A DNA stretch of 64,000 nucleotides from Vibrio qingdaonensis. GTDB taxonomy: Bacteria > Pseudomonadota > Gammaproteobacteria > Enterobacterales > Vibrionaceae. Location: assembly GCF_026191675.1 (NCBI RefSeq), contig NZ_JAKRRY010000028.1, forward strand, positions 1-64,000. Direction: 5' to 3'. The notes below the pieces were generated by a model, which saw only the letters and a program-made list of their open reading frames with translations, did no database searches and was not told where the DNA came from. Below, one piece after another: positions 9,423-20,701 of this stretch (positions are counted from its first letter, which is position 1; the number at the start of each line of letters is the position of its first letter). A program made the position numbers and the translations under genes.

Positions 9423-11600
9423 TTATTCGCTAGCGCCACGTCTTACGTGCGACAGGTTTTTTGCAATTCTGTTAACACTTTCTTTTGCAAAAACTTCATC
9501 TAAGTTCATCGATAATTTACGACGCCAGTTAGGATATTCGTTAACGGTGCCCGGAATGTTAACCGGCTTATCCATTTCCAACCAATCTTCAAGCTGAACA
9601 CTCAATAGTGTGGATGAACCCGCGCCAAGATGTAATTGCAACGCTTCACTTAAATAGGTGTCCATAGGCACCATACTTGCGTCACGTCCTACCCCTTCCG
9701 GCAAGTAACCATGCCACGCAACACTATCCAAAATACCCTGTTTACATTCTAAGCGATCGTTAAACAATTCCTTTAGCTGTGCTTCATCTGGATACAAACC
9801 AATTTCTTGGCCCATTTTCAAATCATCGCAATGCCAGAAACCGCGTAATGTCGGCATATCGTGAGTACACAGAGCTGACATCGACTGTTCTGCATAATGC
9901 TTGGGTGAAATAAAACCACCATCTTCTGCGGTTTCAAAGAAGAACACCTTGTACGAATGCACACCCGCTTCACGCAAAATATCCACAATCTCGTCCGGCA
10001 CGGTTCCTAAATCTTCACCAATCACACTACACTGATGACGGTGTGATTCTAGCGCTAAAATAGCCAGCATATCTGCCACAGGGTAGTAGATGTAAGCCCC
10101 TTTCGTCGCATTTTCACCTTTCGGGATCCACCACAAACGCAATAGACCTAAAACATGATCAATACGTAACGAGCCACAATGTTTCATGTTAGCGCGTAAT
10201 AACTTGATGTAGGCATCATAAGAAGTAGCATGCAACGCTTGCGGATTCAGTGGCGGTAAGCCCCAATTTTGACCTAAAGGACCCAAAATATCGGGTGGAG
10301 CACCAATGCTCGCGTCCATGACAAGATCACCATTATCGGCCCATGTCTCAGAGCCAGAATCTGCCACACCCACAGCAAGGTCACGATACAGACCCACCGC
10401 CATGCCTTTTTCTTCGGCTAGCGCTTGAGCTTCATTAATCTGTGTATCAGCAACCCACTGTAAGTACATGTATAGATGAACTTTATCTAGATTTTCTGCG
10501 ATAAATTTCTGCGTTCCAACATTTTCAAATCGACGGTATTTCTCAGGGAAAACCGGCCATCCCCAAACATTTGCATCCGCCGCATGAAGTTCCGCATGAA
10601 TGGCATCAAATGCTGCTTGATGCATTAAACTCTCACCACCTTGTTCAACAAAGTCTAAGAACATCGCCGCGCGTTCCGTTTGTTTATCAAGGTGACGCTG
10701 TTTAAATTGGTCAAACAGTAATGGCAAAACGCTCATTTTAAGCGCCGCAACTTCGGTGTAATTCACCCAATGAGAATCACGTGCTTTTTGCAAGCGAGCT
10801 TGAAATTCCGAACTGCCGACTTTTTGCTGAGCATCGGCACTTAACGCAAACTCAGGCACTGAACTCACATCAATATATAAAATATTCAACCAACGACGTG
10901 AAGAAGGACTATAAGGGCTAGCGCCCTCTGGGTTTGCAGGGAACAACGAATGAATTGGGTTTAAACCCACAAAATCACCGCCTCGAGCAGCAATATCATT
11001 GACTAACTGTTTTAGATCACCAAAATCACCAATACCCCAGTTGTGCTGAGTACGCAGCGTATACAGTTGAACACTTGGGCCCCAAAGCTTTTTACCTTGT
11101 TCAATCTGCGACTGCTTAAAACATGCCTTTGGCGTACGAATCAGAGTCATTTCATACGGTGTCTTACGACGTTTTCTTTCCAAATAGAGTTTGTGGTAAC
11201 CCCAAGCTAAATCATTTGGTAACGAAAATACTAAAGGGCCACCCTCGGCGCGCTCATCACGAACGATTTGAGACTGAAGATAGCCTTCAAGTACTTCTCC
11301 CTGCTCCGTTTCTAGACGCCAACTAAAATCACTCTCTCGAGCACTCGCGCCAAGGTTAAGTTCCACCTCTATAGCATCGCCGTCTTTCACGACAAGTACC
11401 GGCTCAAGTACTTCTTTTTTGTGTTTTCTCTCTGCTGATTTCAGCAAAGTCTCATCGTTGGTCGTGTCATAGCCTAAAGACGCAAGCAGACGAAGAATAA
11501 TATCATCTTCAACTTTCGCTTCACTGCCCCACGCACTCACGTAGCTGTCGGCTATTTTTGCCATCTCAGCAACTTGCTTTAATGCTGTTTGTTCTGTCAT
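9423..11600 (-). CDS. malQ: 4-alpha-glucanotransferase (amylomaltase) MalQ
   Basis: A 725-residue GH77 enzyme that moves glucan chains between maltodextrins, making longer chains for MalP and releasing glucose. Catalytic motifs are LRIDHVLGLLRLWWIP (nucleophile Asp), VIGEDLGTVP (acid/base Glu) and CTHDMPTLRGFW (third Asp). Residues 1-150 form the extra N-terminal module found in long gammaproteobacterial MalQ proteins. It begins about 97 bases after malP on the same strand; the pair forms the malPQ operon controlled by the divergent malT product in relatives. Confidence 0.96.
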   Translation of the reverse strand: MTEQTALKQVAEMAKIADSYVSAWGSEAKVEDDIILRLLASLGYDTTNDETLLKSAERKHKKEVLEPVLVVKDGDAIEVELNLGASARESDFSWRLETEQGEVLEGYLQSQIVRDERAEGGPLVFSLPNDLAWGYHKLYLERKRRKTPYEMTLIRTPKACFKQSQIEQGKKLWGPSVQLYTLRTQHNWGIGDFGDLKQLVNDIAARGGDFVGLNPIHSLFPANPEGASPYSPSSRRWLNILYIDVSSVPEFALSADAQQKVGSSEFQARLQKARDSHWVNYTEVAALKMSVLPLLFDQFKQRHLDKQTERAAMFLDFVEQGGESLMHQAAFDAIHAELHAADANVWGWPVFPEKYRRFENVGTQKFIAENLDKVHLYMYLQWVADTQINEAQALAEEKGMAVGLYRDLAVGVADSGSETWADNGDLVMDASIGAPPDILGPLGQNWGLPPLNPQALHATSYDAYIKLLRANMKHCGSLRIDHVLGLLRLWWIPKGENATKGAYIYYPVADMLAILALESHRHQCSVIGEDLGTVPDEIVDILREAGVHSYKVFFFETAEDGGFISPKHYAEQSMSALCTHDMPTLRGFWHCDDLKMGQEIGLYPDEAQLKELFNDRLECKQGILDSVAWHGYLPEGVGRDASMVPMDTYLSEALQLHLGAGSSTLLSVQLEDWLEMDKPVNIPGTVNEYPNWRRKLSMNLDEVFAKESVNRIAKNLSHVRRGASE

Positions 11601-11696
11601 CGCTCTCTCCGAAGGACATCTATTACCTTCAAATCGGTAGGGTAATTAATTTATAAAAAGGGAAAAGCCAAGGCACGAGGCCTTGGCTAAGGTTGC

Positions 11697-14150
11697 TTAG
11701 CGAGATACCGCTTCAAGCTTCCAGATGTTGTTCACATAATCGCGAATAGAGCGGTCTGATGTGAATTTACCCACTAAGGCCGTATTCAAAATCGCCTTCT
11801 TCGCCCACCCAGCTTGATCTTGATATTGTTTGCTCATATCTTCATGCGCTTGCACGTATGACGCAAAGTCTGCCAAACATAGGTAAGGGTCACCACCATC
11901 TAGCAGGCTATCGTAGGTCGCACGAAGTAAACCTGGTTGACCTGGTGAGAACTCGTCACCTAACAGTAAATCTAGCGACGCTTTTAGTAGTGGGTCGGCA
12001 TTGTAGTAATCGTAAGGGTTATAGCCTTGCGCTTTCACCGCTTGAACACCATCTACATCCAAACCAAAGATGTAAATATTCTCATCACCGACTTCTTCAC
12101 GGATTTCAACGTTAGCACCATCCATCGTACCAATCGTTAATGCGCCGTTTAAGGCCATCTTCATGTTACCCGTACCTGACGCTTCTTTACCGGCAAGAGA
12201 AATTTGCTGAGAAACATCAGCAGCTGGAATGATGATCTCAGCCATACTGACACGGTAATCAGGGATAAAGACCACTTTAAGCTTGTTACCGATACGAGAA
12301 TCGTTATTGATCTTCTCAGCAATCTTGTTAACCGCGAAGATGATTTCTTTCGCTAGGTGGTAACCCGGTGCTGCTTTCGCCGCAAAGAAACAGACACGTG
12401 GCTCACATTCGAAACCCGGTTCATTCAGAATACGGTGGTACAGAGAAAGAATATGCAGCAAGTCTAGGTGCTGACGCTTGTATTCGTGTAGACGCTTAAT
12501 TTGAACGTCGAAGATGGCGTTAGTATCAAGCTCAATCCCCATATTTTCTTGAACCCAATCAGCAAGTCGCTGTTTGTTTTCTTTCTTAACCGCCATGAAT
12601 TCTTTTTGGAATTTCGCGTCTGTCGCGAACTGAGCAATGCCTTCTAGCTGCTCAAGTTTTGCTGGCCACTCAGAGCCAATTTTGCCCGTAATTAGGTTCG
12701 ATAAACCTGGGTTACAGAATTTCAACCAACGACGTGGCGTAATGCCGTTCGTGACGTTCGTCAATTTACCTGGGAAAATTTCGTTGAACTCAGGGAACAA
12801 GTCTTTCTTAACCAGTTGCGAGTGAAGCGCTGCCACACCGTTGACTTTATAAGAACCAATCACACATAGGTTGGCCATGCGAACCATACGGTGGAAACCT
12901 TCTTGGATGATAGAAAGCTTCGCTTGCTTCTCACCGTCACCAGGCCACATCTTGCGAACTTCTTGCATGAAGCGATGGTTGATTTCAAAAATGATTTCCA
13001 TGTGACGTGGAAGAAGACGGTTGATCAATGACTCAGACCAAGTCTCTAGTGCTTCTGGAAGCAATGTATGGTTCGTGTAGGCGAACGTGTGTGCACTGAT
13101 TTCCCATGCTTCATCCCAAGAGAGACCCTTCTCATCAATCAGGATGCGCATCAACTCAGGAATTGCGATAGTTGGGTGCGTATCGTTAAGTTGAATCGTC
13201 TCCTGCTTAGGAAGATCGGCAAGAGCAAAACCTGCCGCTTCATGGCGACGTAGAATATCGCGAACTGACGCTGCTGAGTGGAAGTACTGCTGCATTAAAC
13301 GCAGAGTCTTACCTTTCTCATGGTTATCGTTCGGGTAGAGCACTTTAGTGATGTTACCTGCATCGATGAGCGAGTGTTGCGCTTCGAAGTAATCACCGTT
13401 GTTAAAGCTTGCTAGTGAGAATGGTGCAATTGCCTGACATTCCCAAAGACGCAGTGGATAAACGGTGCTTGATTCGTAACCTACGATAGGAAGATCCCAA
13501 GGCATTGCTTTTACTTCCATGCCCGGTACCCAAGTACGTACTTCTTTACCGTCAATGAATTCAACGTCTACATGACCGTAAAAACCAATCTGTTGCGCAA
13601 GTTCTGGACGAGCGACTTCCCACGGATACCCTTCCACACCTCGCCATGCATCCGGTGCTTCTTTTTGGCGACAGTCTTGGAAAGACTGCTTAAATAGACC
13701 GTACTCATAGTGAAGACCGTAGCCCACCGTTGGGTATTCTTGAGCAGCACAAGAATCCATGAAACAAGCGGCAAGACGACCTAGACCACCGTTACCAAGT
13801 GATGGGTCACGCTCTTCTTCAAGCAGGTCTGTTAGGTTATGGCCCAACTCTTCCATGGCTTGAGTGATTTGCTCATATAGCCCCATGCTGATCAAGTTGT
13901 TACCTGTCAGGCGGCCAATTAGAAATTCTAAGGATAGGTAGTTAACGCTTTTTGCGTTTTTAATGCGGTCATCCGCTTCTGTTGCAAGTAAGTCAAAAGT
14001 GGTGAGTTCTGCCAAAGCGCGACCCATAGCCAAATACCATTGGCGCTCGGTTGCAGTTTCTACTGTCGTTGCATAAGTAGCAGATAGGTGTTTTTTAACA
14101 CTTTCTTGGAAAGAAGCTTTATTGAATTTTTTCTGTTGCGCAGGTTTCAT
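11697..14150 (-). CDS. malP: Maltodextrin/glycogen phosphorylase MalP
   Basis: An 817-residue GT35 phosphorylase that releases glucose-1-phosphate from alpha-1,4 glucans. The pyridoxal phosphate lysine lies in the conserved SGTGNMKMALNGALTIGT segment (about residues 650-667), followed by DGANVEI. Length fits the family. The start at 14150 lies about 560 bases from the divergent malT. Together with malQ and glgB it forms a storage-glucan and maltodextrin turnover set. Confidence 0.97.
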   Translation of the reverse strand: MKPAQQKKFNKASFQESVKKHLSATYATTVETATERQWYLAMGRALAELTTFDLLATEADDRIKNAKSVNYLSLEFLIGRLTGNNLISMGLYEQITQAMEELGHNLTDLLEEERDPSLGNGGLGRLAACFMDSCAAQEYPTVGYGLHYEYGLFKQSFQDCRQKEAPDAWRGVEGYPWEVARPELAQQIGFYGHVDVEFIDGKEVRTWVPGMEVKAMPWDLPIVGYESSTVYPLRLWECQAIAPFSLASFNNGDYFEAQHSLIDAGNITKVLYPNDNHEKGKTLRLMQQYFHSAASVRDILRRHEAAGFALADLPKQETIQLNDTHPTIAIPELMRILIDEKGLSWDEAWEISAHTFAYTNHTLLPEALETWSESLINRLLPRHMEIIFEINHRFMQEVRKMWPGDGEKQAKLSIIQEGFHRMVRMANLCVIGSYKVNGVAALHSQLVKKDLFPEFNEIFPGKLTNVTNGITPRRWLKFCNPGLSNLITGKIGSEWPAKLEQLEGIAQFATDAKFQKEFMAVKKENKQRLADWVQENMGIELDTNAIFDVQIKRLHEYKRQHLDLLHILSLYHRILNEPGFECEPRVCFFAAKAAPGYHLAKEIIFAVNKIAEKINNDSRIGNKLKVVFIPDYRVSMAEIIIPAADVSQQISLAGKEASGTGNMKMALNGALTIGTMDGANVEIREEVGDENIYIFGLDVDGVQAVKAQGYNPYDYYNADPLLKASLDLLLGDEFSPGQPGLLRATYDSLLDGGDPYLCLADFASYVQAHEDMSKQYQDQAGWAKKAILNTALVGKFTSDRSIRDYVNNIWKLEAVSR

Positions 14151-14713
14151 TAAGAAATCTCACTTTAAGTTTTATCCATCTGTCACATATCGTGCATGGT
14201 GACGTCTCCTTAAACATCCTCCTATCTCCGACTCCGTGGAGGATGAGTGACGAGGGCGTAGAGGGCGTACTCCCCCCCATTAAGTGATCAATATCTCATT
14301 GCGCTCGAGCTTTAGCTTTTATCCGGTGATACCGATCACGCCAACGTCACTTTTACTGTAATCGCTAACTAAGTCGTTACCGTGAATTAGATGCATATCA
14401 AATTCAATATTTGAGTCTGAGATCACAATTGCATTCAAATTTTCACCTAATCAGGCCAATTTTTTGTATACATGACGCGAAATGCAGACCGTAAACAACC
14501 AATCATATGTGATTTAAATCACAAAAATGCGGCGTAGTTGGTGTAAAAAACGTTTTATGAACAAAATCTAGCCATTGATCAAACATTGTAGAGCTAGACC
14601 TCGCCTACCATCGGAATGGCATCGTTAAATCGGTTAATTTATCACCAAACTTCTTCATGAAAGACGCTAACGGTTAGCACATACTCTAACTATAAAAATG
14701 ACAGGAAATATCT
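14151..14713. promoter_or_regulatory. malP / malT divergent control region
   Basis: A 563-base gap between divergent malP and malT with no gene. It holds a perfect CRP consensus site (listed separately) and a purine-rich stretch around 14205-14282. One 10-mer there, GAGGATGAGT at 14239-14248, matches the E. coli MalT-box consensus GGGGATGAGG at eight of ten positions. The MalT-box call is tentative because spacing and further boxes could not be confirmed. Confidence 0.5.
14508..14523. promoter_or_regulatory. CRP (cAMP receptor protein) site
   Basis: TGTGATTTAAATCACA is a perfect palindromic match to TGTGA-N6-TCACA. It lies about 190 bases before malT and 360 before malP, consistent with catabolite control of maltodextrin genes. 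Confidence 0.8.
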
Positions 14714-17422
14714 ATGTGGATTCCTTCAAAATTAACTCGCCCTGGACGCTTACATAACGCGATCGTTCGCCCACGAGTTTTGGATCTGCTTTCGCAGGCC
14801 CCTTTTTACAAGCTTGTTCTTTTTCGCTCTCCAGCTGGCTACGGTAAAACCACCATGGCAGCTCAGTGGCTATCAGACAAACCACATGTTGGCTGGTATA
14901 GTATTGATGAAAGTGACAATGACTCCTTTCGCTTCGTCAATTACCTCCTTCAAGCGATTAATAAAGCCACCAGCAATAGTTGTCCAAACGCCCAAAAACT
15001 AGCAGAACGTCGACAGTTTTCATCCTTGCACTCACTGCTTGGGGAGGTATTTTCCGAACTCACCTGTTACCACCATGAATGCTATGTTGTTCTTGATGAT
15101 TATCACCTCATCCATGATGAAGATATTCATGAAGCGATGCGTTTTTTCCTCAAACATATGCCAGATAATATTACGCTTGTTGTCACCAGTCGCGGCAACC
15201 CACCACTGGGTACTGCCAATTTGCGCGTACGTGATCTTATGATCGAAATTGGTAATGAATTACTCGCGTTTGACACCGAAGAAACCACACGATTCTTTAA
15301 TCTTCGTCTAGCCGACGATATTGATGATGAAACCGCAAATTCTCTTAGAACCTATGTCGAAGGGTGGCCGTCTGCGTTGCAATTGTTTGCGCTGCAAGCT
15401 CAGCATCAAAAACGCACATTGGCGCAATCCGTGGAAACAATATCGCAGTTTAACCACGCCCACCTTTGGGATTATCTAATTGAGGAAGTCTTTGATTTAC
15501 TAGATAAAGACACCAGAAAATTTCTGATGCAATGTTCTGTTTTAGACCATTTTAATGATGACCTTGTTACCGCATTAACCAAAAGAAATGACGCGCTGAG
15601 CATGATTGAGTCGCTCAACCGATTCGGATTGTTTATCTACCCGCTTGAAGGCGAAAACAACTGGTTTAGATTCCATAATCTGTTTGCTGAATTCCTCTCA
15701 CATGAACGTAAAGCACGCATTCCCCAACAAGAGCTGGATCTTCATCTTGCCGCGGCCAACGCTTGGCTCGAACAACGTGTTCCTCACCAAGCACTTAGAC
15801 ACGCTAGATTGGCAGCCAATAGTGAGCTGGTTGTGACCATTCTCAATGAGTTTGGTTGGAAAATGTTTAACCAAGGTGAACTTGAGACTCTCGAAGAAGC
15901 GATTAAAGTCCTAAACGACAACCAACTCTATAGCCATCCTCGCTTATGTATGTTGCAAGCATGGCTTGCTCAAAGTCAACATCGCTACAATGAAGTGGGT
16001 GAGCTGATCGCTAAGTCAGATGAGGAAATGGCCGCTCGCAGTATCGAGCGCTCTCAAAAGGAGGATGGGGAATTTAACGCACTTCGAGCGCAGGTTGCCA
16101 TTAACCAAAACTCTCCGCAAACCGCATTAGAGTTGGCGGAGTTGGCACTCGGTGAGCTGGACCATTCGGTTTATCGCAGCCGTATTGTTGCCACCTCTGT
16201 TGTCGGAGAGGTCAACCATGTCACGGGACAACTCAGTCGAGCGCTACCTATGATGCAGCAAACTGAAAAGCTGGCTCGTCAATATCATGTTTACCACCAA
16301 GCGCTATGGGCGCAGTTGCAACAAAGTGAGATATTAATTGCACAAGGTTATGTCCAAGCGGCATACGAAGTACAAGAAAGCGCGTTCCGTTTAATAGAAG
16401 AGCAGCAGTTGCATCAAGTTCCTATGCACGAGTTCTTGTTGCGAGTCAGAGCGCAAATCCTATGGTGCTGGAACCGTCTTGATGAAGCCGAAGAGTGCGC
16501 GTACAAAGGGTTAGATATCCTTGGCAAACACGAACCAAGTAAGCATCTGCACAGCTACTCTATGATTGCGCGAATCGCCATTGGACGCGGTGAGCTAGAT
16601 AAAGCCTCGAAGATCATCGAACAAATACAGCACCTAATGAAAGAGTCTACCTATCACGTTGACTGGACGGCCAATGCTTCGTTATCTCTACTGCTCTATT
16701 GGCAGGCAAGAGGAGACGTAGAAGCGATTGAGCAATGGCTTGAAACCGCGATTAGACCGGATAACGCATGCAATCATTTTCTGCAACTTCAATGGCGTAA
16801 CATTGCCCGCGCCCAAATTGGCCTTGGACAATTTGATGCAGCAAAGGAAACACTCGCGTTTTTGGCCAAAGAAGCAGACAACTATCAATTGGTCACTGAC
16901 ACCAATCGAAACCTGATAGTAGAAGCGATTCTTTGGGTTCAACTGGGTGATGATGAAGCGGCAAAAGTGCGCCTAAAAGAAGCGCTCGTGCTCACCAACC
17001 AAACTGGCATGATTGGCAATTTTCTTATCGATGGTGGCACGATTGGTCACTTGCTTGAAAAGCTTGCTTCTCGCTCCGAACTTGGCGATCTAGAGCGCCA
17101 CCGTGCGCAGTTGTTGATGAAAAATATCAACACCACGCAACGCAGTCGCTCTGTGCACTTTAATGAAGAGTTCGTAGAGAAGTTAGTCAATCACCCTAAT
17201 ATTCCTGAGTTAGTACGTACTAGCCCGCTAACCCAGCGTGAATGGCAGGTTCTGGGACTCATTTACTCAGGCTTTAGCAATGAGCAAATTGCACAAGAGC
17301 TCGATGTCGCGGGGACCACAATAAAAACGCACATTCGTAACCTTTACCAAAAACTTAATATTGCTAACCGTAAAGAGGCCATCAGCACCGCTGAAAATCT
17401 CTTACAGTTAATGGGATATTAA
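14714..17422 (+). CDS. malT: Maltose regulon activator MalT
   Basis: A 902-residue signal-transducing ATPase of the MalT/LAL group, the family's normal length. A P-loop, SPAGYGKTT, lies at about 38-46, with DDYH (Walker B-like, about 130) in the NTPase domain. A long helical repeat sensor region follows at about 440-800. The C-terminal LuxR-type HTH runs from LTQREWQVLGLI to the KTHIRNLYQKLNIANR helix (about 835-890). With ATP and maltotriose MalT activates mal promoters; it lies divergent from malPQ, as in E. coli and vibrios. Confidence 0.96.
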   Translation: MWIPSKLTRPGRLHNAIVRPRVLDLLSQAPFYKLVLFRSPAGYGKTTMAAQWLSDKPHVGWYSIDESDNDSFRFVNYLLQAINKATSNSCPNAQKLAERRQFSSLHSLLGEVFSELTCYHHECYVVLDDYHLIHDEDIHEAMRFFLKHMPDNITLVVTSRGNPPLGTANLRVRDLMIEIGNELLAFDTEETTRFFNLRLADDIDDETANSLRTYVEGWPSALQLFALQAQHQKRTLAQSVETISQFNHAHLWDYLIEEVFDLLDKDTRKFLMQCSVLDHFNDDLVTALTKRNDALSMIESLNRFGLFIYPLEGENNWFRFHNLFAEFLSHERKARIPQQELDLHLAAANAWLEQRVPHQALRHARLAANSELVVTILNEFGWKMFNQGELETLEEAIKVLNDNQLYSHPRLCMLQAWLAQSQHRYNEVGELIAKSDEEMAARSIERSQKEDGEFNALRAQVAINQNSPQTALELAELALGELDHSVYRSRIVATSVVGEVNHVTGQLSRALPMMQQTEKLARQYHVYHQALWAQLQQSEILIAQGYVQAAYEVQESAFRLIEEQQLHQVPMHEFLLRVRAQILWCWNRLDEAEECAYKGLDILGKHEPSKHLHSYSMIARIAIGRGELDKASKIIEQIQHLMKESTYHVDWTANASLSLLLYWQARGDVEAIEQWLETAIRPDNACNHFLQLQWRNIARAQIGLGQFDAAKETLAFLAKEADNYQLVTDTNRNLIVEAILWVQLGDDEAAKVRLKEALVLTNQTGMIGNFLIDGGTIGHLLEKLASRSELGDLERHRAQLLMKNINTTQRSRSVHFNEEFVEKLVNHPNIPELVRTSPLTQREWQVLGLIYSGFSNEQIAQELDVAGTTIKTHIRNLYQKLNIANRKEAISTAENLLQLMGY

Positions 17423-17749
17423 ATAAGCCTTTCACTTTCATTGCAAGTTACATCAATGCACTCACAACTCGAACAATTAGGAGTAATAAGCCGCAAATAC
17501 AGCGCTTAAAAAACGTCTTATCCGCGGTAAAGCTTAGAGGCTTTCTCGAGAAAAAGCCTCTATCCTAATAATTCGAGTTATACGACTGCAAATAAGCTCG
17601 CAATTCATCTTGCAATTGATAGTAAGAATAATGAATTTATGTTCAATGACTCCTAATTCCTACGCCCCCCCAACCAGTGGTTACTTTTTAACCATTCAAT
17701 TGATACGCTTTGATTGTTTTTTATGACATAAATAACAAGGAGCAGCATC
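17423..17749. other. Non-coding gap between malT and broken chitobiase
   Basis: No gene seen. It holds a ten-base-pair inverted repeat (17535-17544 with 17553-17562, core AGAGGCTTT) without a clear T tail, perhaps a weak malT terminator. AT-rich sequence before the chitobiase start may be its promoter. Confidence 0.5.
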
Positions 17750-20312
17750 ATGATAAGGAACACAATCCTCGCAGCTACGATTTCAGCGGCGATCTCTACG
17801 TCCAGCTTTGCCATAACACCACAAGAGTTAACTCAATTAGGAAATGGCATAGACCTTACCTATTCAGTGATTGATAATACTCAAGATGAGTGGCGTACCT
17901 TTAAATCAGCGATAACCTTAAAGAATGACAGTACAGTAGCTCTTGCTGCATCTGGATGGTCTCTCTATTTTAGTCACATCCGTATGATTCGCACGCTATC
18001 TAGTGACGCGGTCAAAATCACTCACGTAAATGGTGACATTTTCAAACTAGAGCCAACTGCTACCTTCAAAGGTTTGAAACCAGGTCATACGTTACGCGTT
18101 GAGTTCACAGCTGATGCGTGGCAAGTCGCAAAAACAGATATCATGCCCAACTGGTATCTCGCCAATGATAATGGTGACACCGCACTTATCTCAAGTACAT
18201 CAAACCTAAAGGATGGTGTTGTTCCTGTCATGCCTAGTGACGAACTTCCGTTCGTATCTGAATTTGACACAGAGCAACAATGGAAGCGGTATGGCGGCAT
18301 CAATGACTACTATGACCCCTTCACTGCTAAGGATCGATTCGACCGAAATTCTGACTTAAAAACCATCGCTAACATTATCGGAATCGTGCCAACACCGAGT
18401 CACCTTGCTGTCGGCACCTCCAATATCGAAATAAATAATTCATGGGTCGTGGTTTTCGATAATGGTTACGAAGAACAAGCTCAGTTTATTGCCAAACAAT
18501 TTGGATTAAGCGCTGTACCATGGACTCCTAACCAAAAACAAATCATTCACGTCGGATGGGGACAAGTAACGATCGATGGACAACAAAAATGGGAAGAGGC
18601 CTACAACCTGAGTGTTTCACCTTCGCTAGAACGCATTAATATTGAAGCTGTCGACACAGCTGGTGCGTTGTACGCGATACAATCGCTACTGCAACTCACC
18701 GATGGTAATAAGATACCGGAAGTCGCCATAACAGATGCTCCTCGTTATGGCTACCGTGGTTTGTCTGTGGATGCGGTAAGAAACTTTCGCAATTGCTAGA
18801 GCTATTGGACCAAATGTCTACGCTAAAACTCAATAAGCTTCACCTTCGTCTAAGTGATGATGAAGCGTGGCGTATTGAAGTTCCAGAGCTTCCCGAACTT
18901 ACAGAGATCGCCAGTAAGCGCTGTCATAGCCTAGAAGAAACAGCATGTCTATTACCATTTCTAGGAGCGGGTCCTAACGGCACAGAAGAGTCGAACGGTT
19001 TTTATATTCACAGGAAGATTACAAAGAAATCTTACACGCTGCGAAAAGCCTTAATATAGAAGTCATTCCCGAAATAGATATGCCCGGGCACGCTCATGCT
19101 GCAATCAAAGCGATGGAAGCTCGTTATAACCATTTAGTAAGCAAAGGAAAACTAAGCGAAGCGAGCGAGTACCTTCTTAGCGATCCAAACGACCAAACAG
19201 AATATCTCTCTGTGCAGATGTTTACGGACAATGCAATCAATGTATGTATGGAGTCGACTTACAATTTTGTCGACACCGTCGTAAGCTCTCTCGTTAAGCT
19301 ACACCAAAATATTCAACCACTTAGTACTTTCCACTTTGGCGGTGACGAAATTGCAGGTGCATGGAAAGATTCACCAATATGTAAGGCATTCATTGCCGAT
19401 AATAACCATGGAATATCGACTGTAGACGAATTAAGCCAATACTTCGTCGAACGCATATCGTCTATCACGGCTAGCCACAATCTAAATCTGAGTGGCTGGG
19501 AGGACGGGTTGATGCATAACAATATCGTTTATCCACGTGGACAACTGGCTAATAGTAGTGTCGCAGGAAACGCTTGGCAAAATATCTGGGAGTGGGGTGT
19601 AGCTGACCGTGCGTATAATCTTGCAAACAATGGATATGGCGTCATCTACAATCAAGCAACTCATCTATACTTCGACCATCCTTACGAGCCCGATCCTCAA
19701 GAGCGTGGATACTACTGGGCACCACGTTTCACAGATACTCGTAAGTCTTTTGGCTTTATGCCAGAAGATCTATATGCAAACGCTGATTTCACCCGAGCAG
19801 GAGCGCCTATAACGAAAGAAGAAGTATTGAACGCAGCCACGGTAAAAACTCTTGAACATCCAGAAAATGTACTTGGGCTACAAGGATCAGTTTGGACTGA
19901 AACAATCCGTACGGAAGAACAATTTGAGGGTATGACATTCCCGCGTGTAATTGCATTGGCGGAACGAGCTTGGCACAGTGCAGAATGGGAGGCAAGAGAC
20001 GCATCAGATGAGCTTGTCGATGAAATTAAACGTAACGCTGACTATAACAATTTCGCGAATATTGTCGCGCAAAAGATAATGCCGAAATTAGAGGACCAAG
20101 GCATTGCGTTTAACCTACCGGTACCCGGTGGCATAATTGAAGCAGGGTTACTCCAAGCGAATAGTCCATTTCCAGGCCTGATGATTGAATATTCAATCGA
20201 TAATGGAAACACCTGGCATGTCTATAATGAAACCTCATCGCCACAAGTTGCTCAGGCTCTAATTCGAACTCGCTCCGGGTCTCGTTACAGCCGCGTGGCA
20301 TCTGTTCAATAA
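17750..20312 (+). pseudogene. Chitobiase (GH20 beta-N-acetylhexosaminidase), two frameshifts
   Basis: Three consecutive reading frames together encode a near full-length Vibrio/Serratia-type chitobiase. Segment one (17750-18799) has a signal peptide ending near SSFA, the carbohydrate-binding CHB_HEX domain and the GH20b domain. It breaks after the LSVDAVRNF sequence at about 18785-18795, where about one codon set seems deleted. Segment two reads from 18793 and breaks near 19008-19015, apparently by loss of one base. The third frame resumes at EDYKEILHAA and continues to 20312. That third part keeps the catalytic HFGGDEIAGAW (Asp-Glu pair) and a C-terminal CHB_HEX_C domain. As written, no active enzyme can be made. 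Decay is otherwise slight, so recent inactivation or a sequencing error must be considered. Confidence 0.85.
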
Positions 20313-20701
20313 TAAGTTTACCTAGAAAACCAAGCCCCTTTAATCGGATAGGGGCTTTATTCTACATCTTTGATAATAAAGCTTGTGTTTCTCTTACGAT
20401 TCCAAAATGACTTGAACATGAGGATCTGTTCGTAATTCTTTGAAAAATAATGTCTAGAAGCAATATTATAACGTCGTAACACTATTCGAGTTGACCGGGT
20501 AATTCCATTTATCAACCTATACTAACGGCTTTCTATATAGCTAAAACAGACGACAACCAAAGTTGCGGGCATATTTATAGAGTCACTATAACTTCCCTTA
20601 GATTGACTATCAAATATCTATATAAGAAACGTGCAAAAACAATTAACCATGTCACTCCATTCTTGACCCAAATTAATTATAGCTTCATAATAAAACCTAG
20701 T
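20313..20701. other. Non-coding gap with chitobiase terminator
   Basis: No gene seen. An eight-base-pair stem AAGCCCCT (20332-20339) / AGGGGCTT (20350-20357) followed by TATTC looks like the terminator of the chitobiase. The remainder is AT-rich and marks the left edge of the accessory island. Confidence 0.6.

Noticed and set aside
14205..14282. A full set of MalT boxes before malP
   Set aside because: Only one 10-mer matches well (eight of ten); the other purine-rich stretches did not align convincingly with the consensus.
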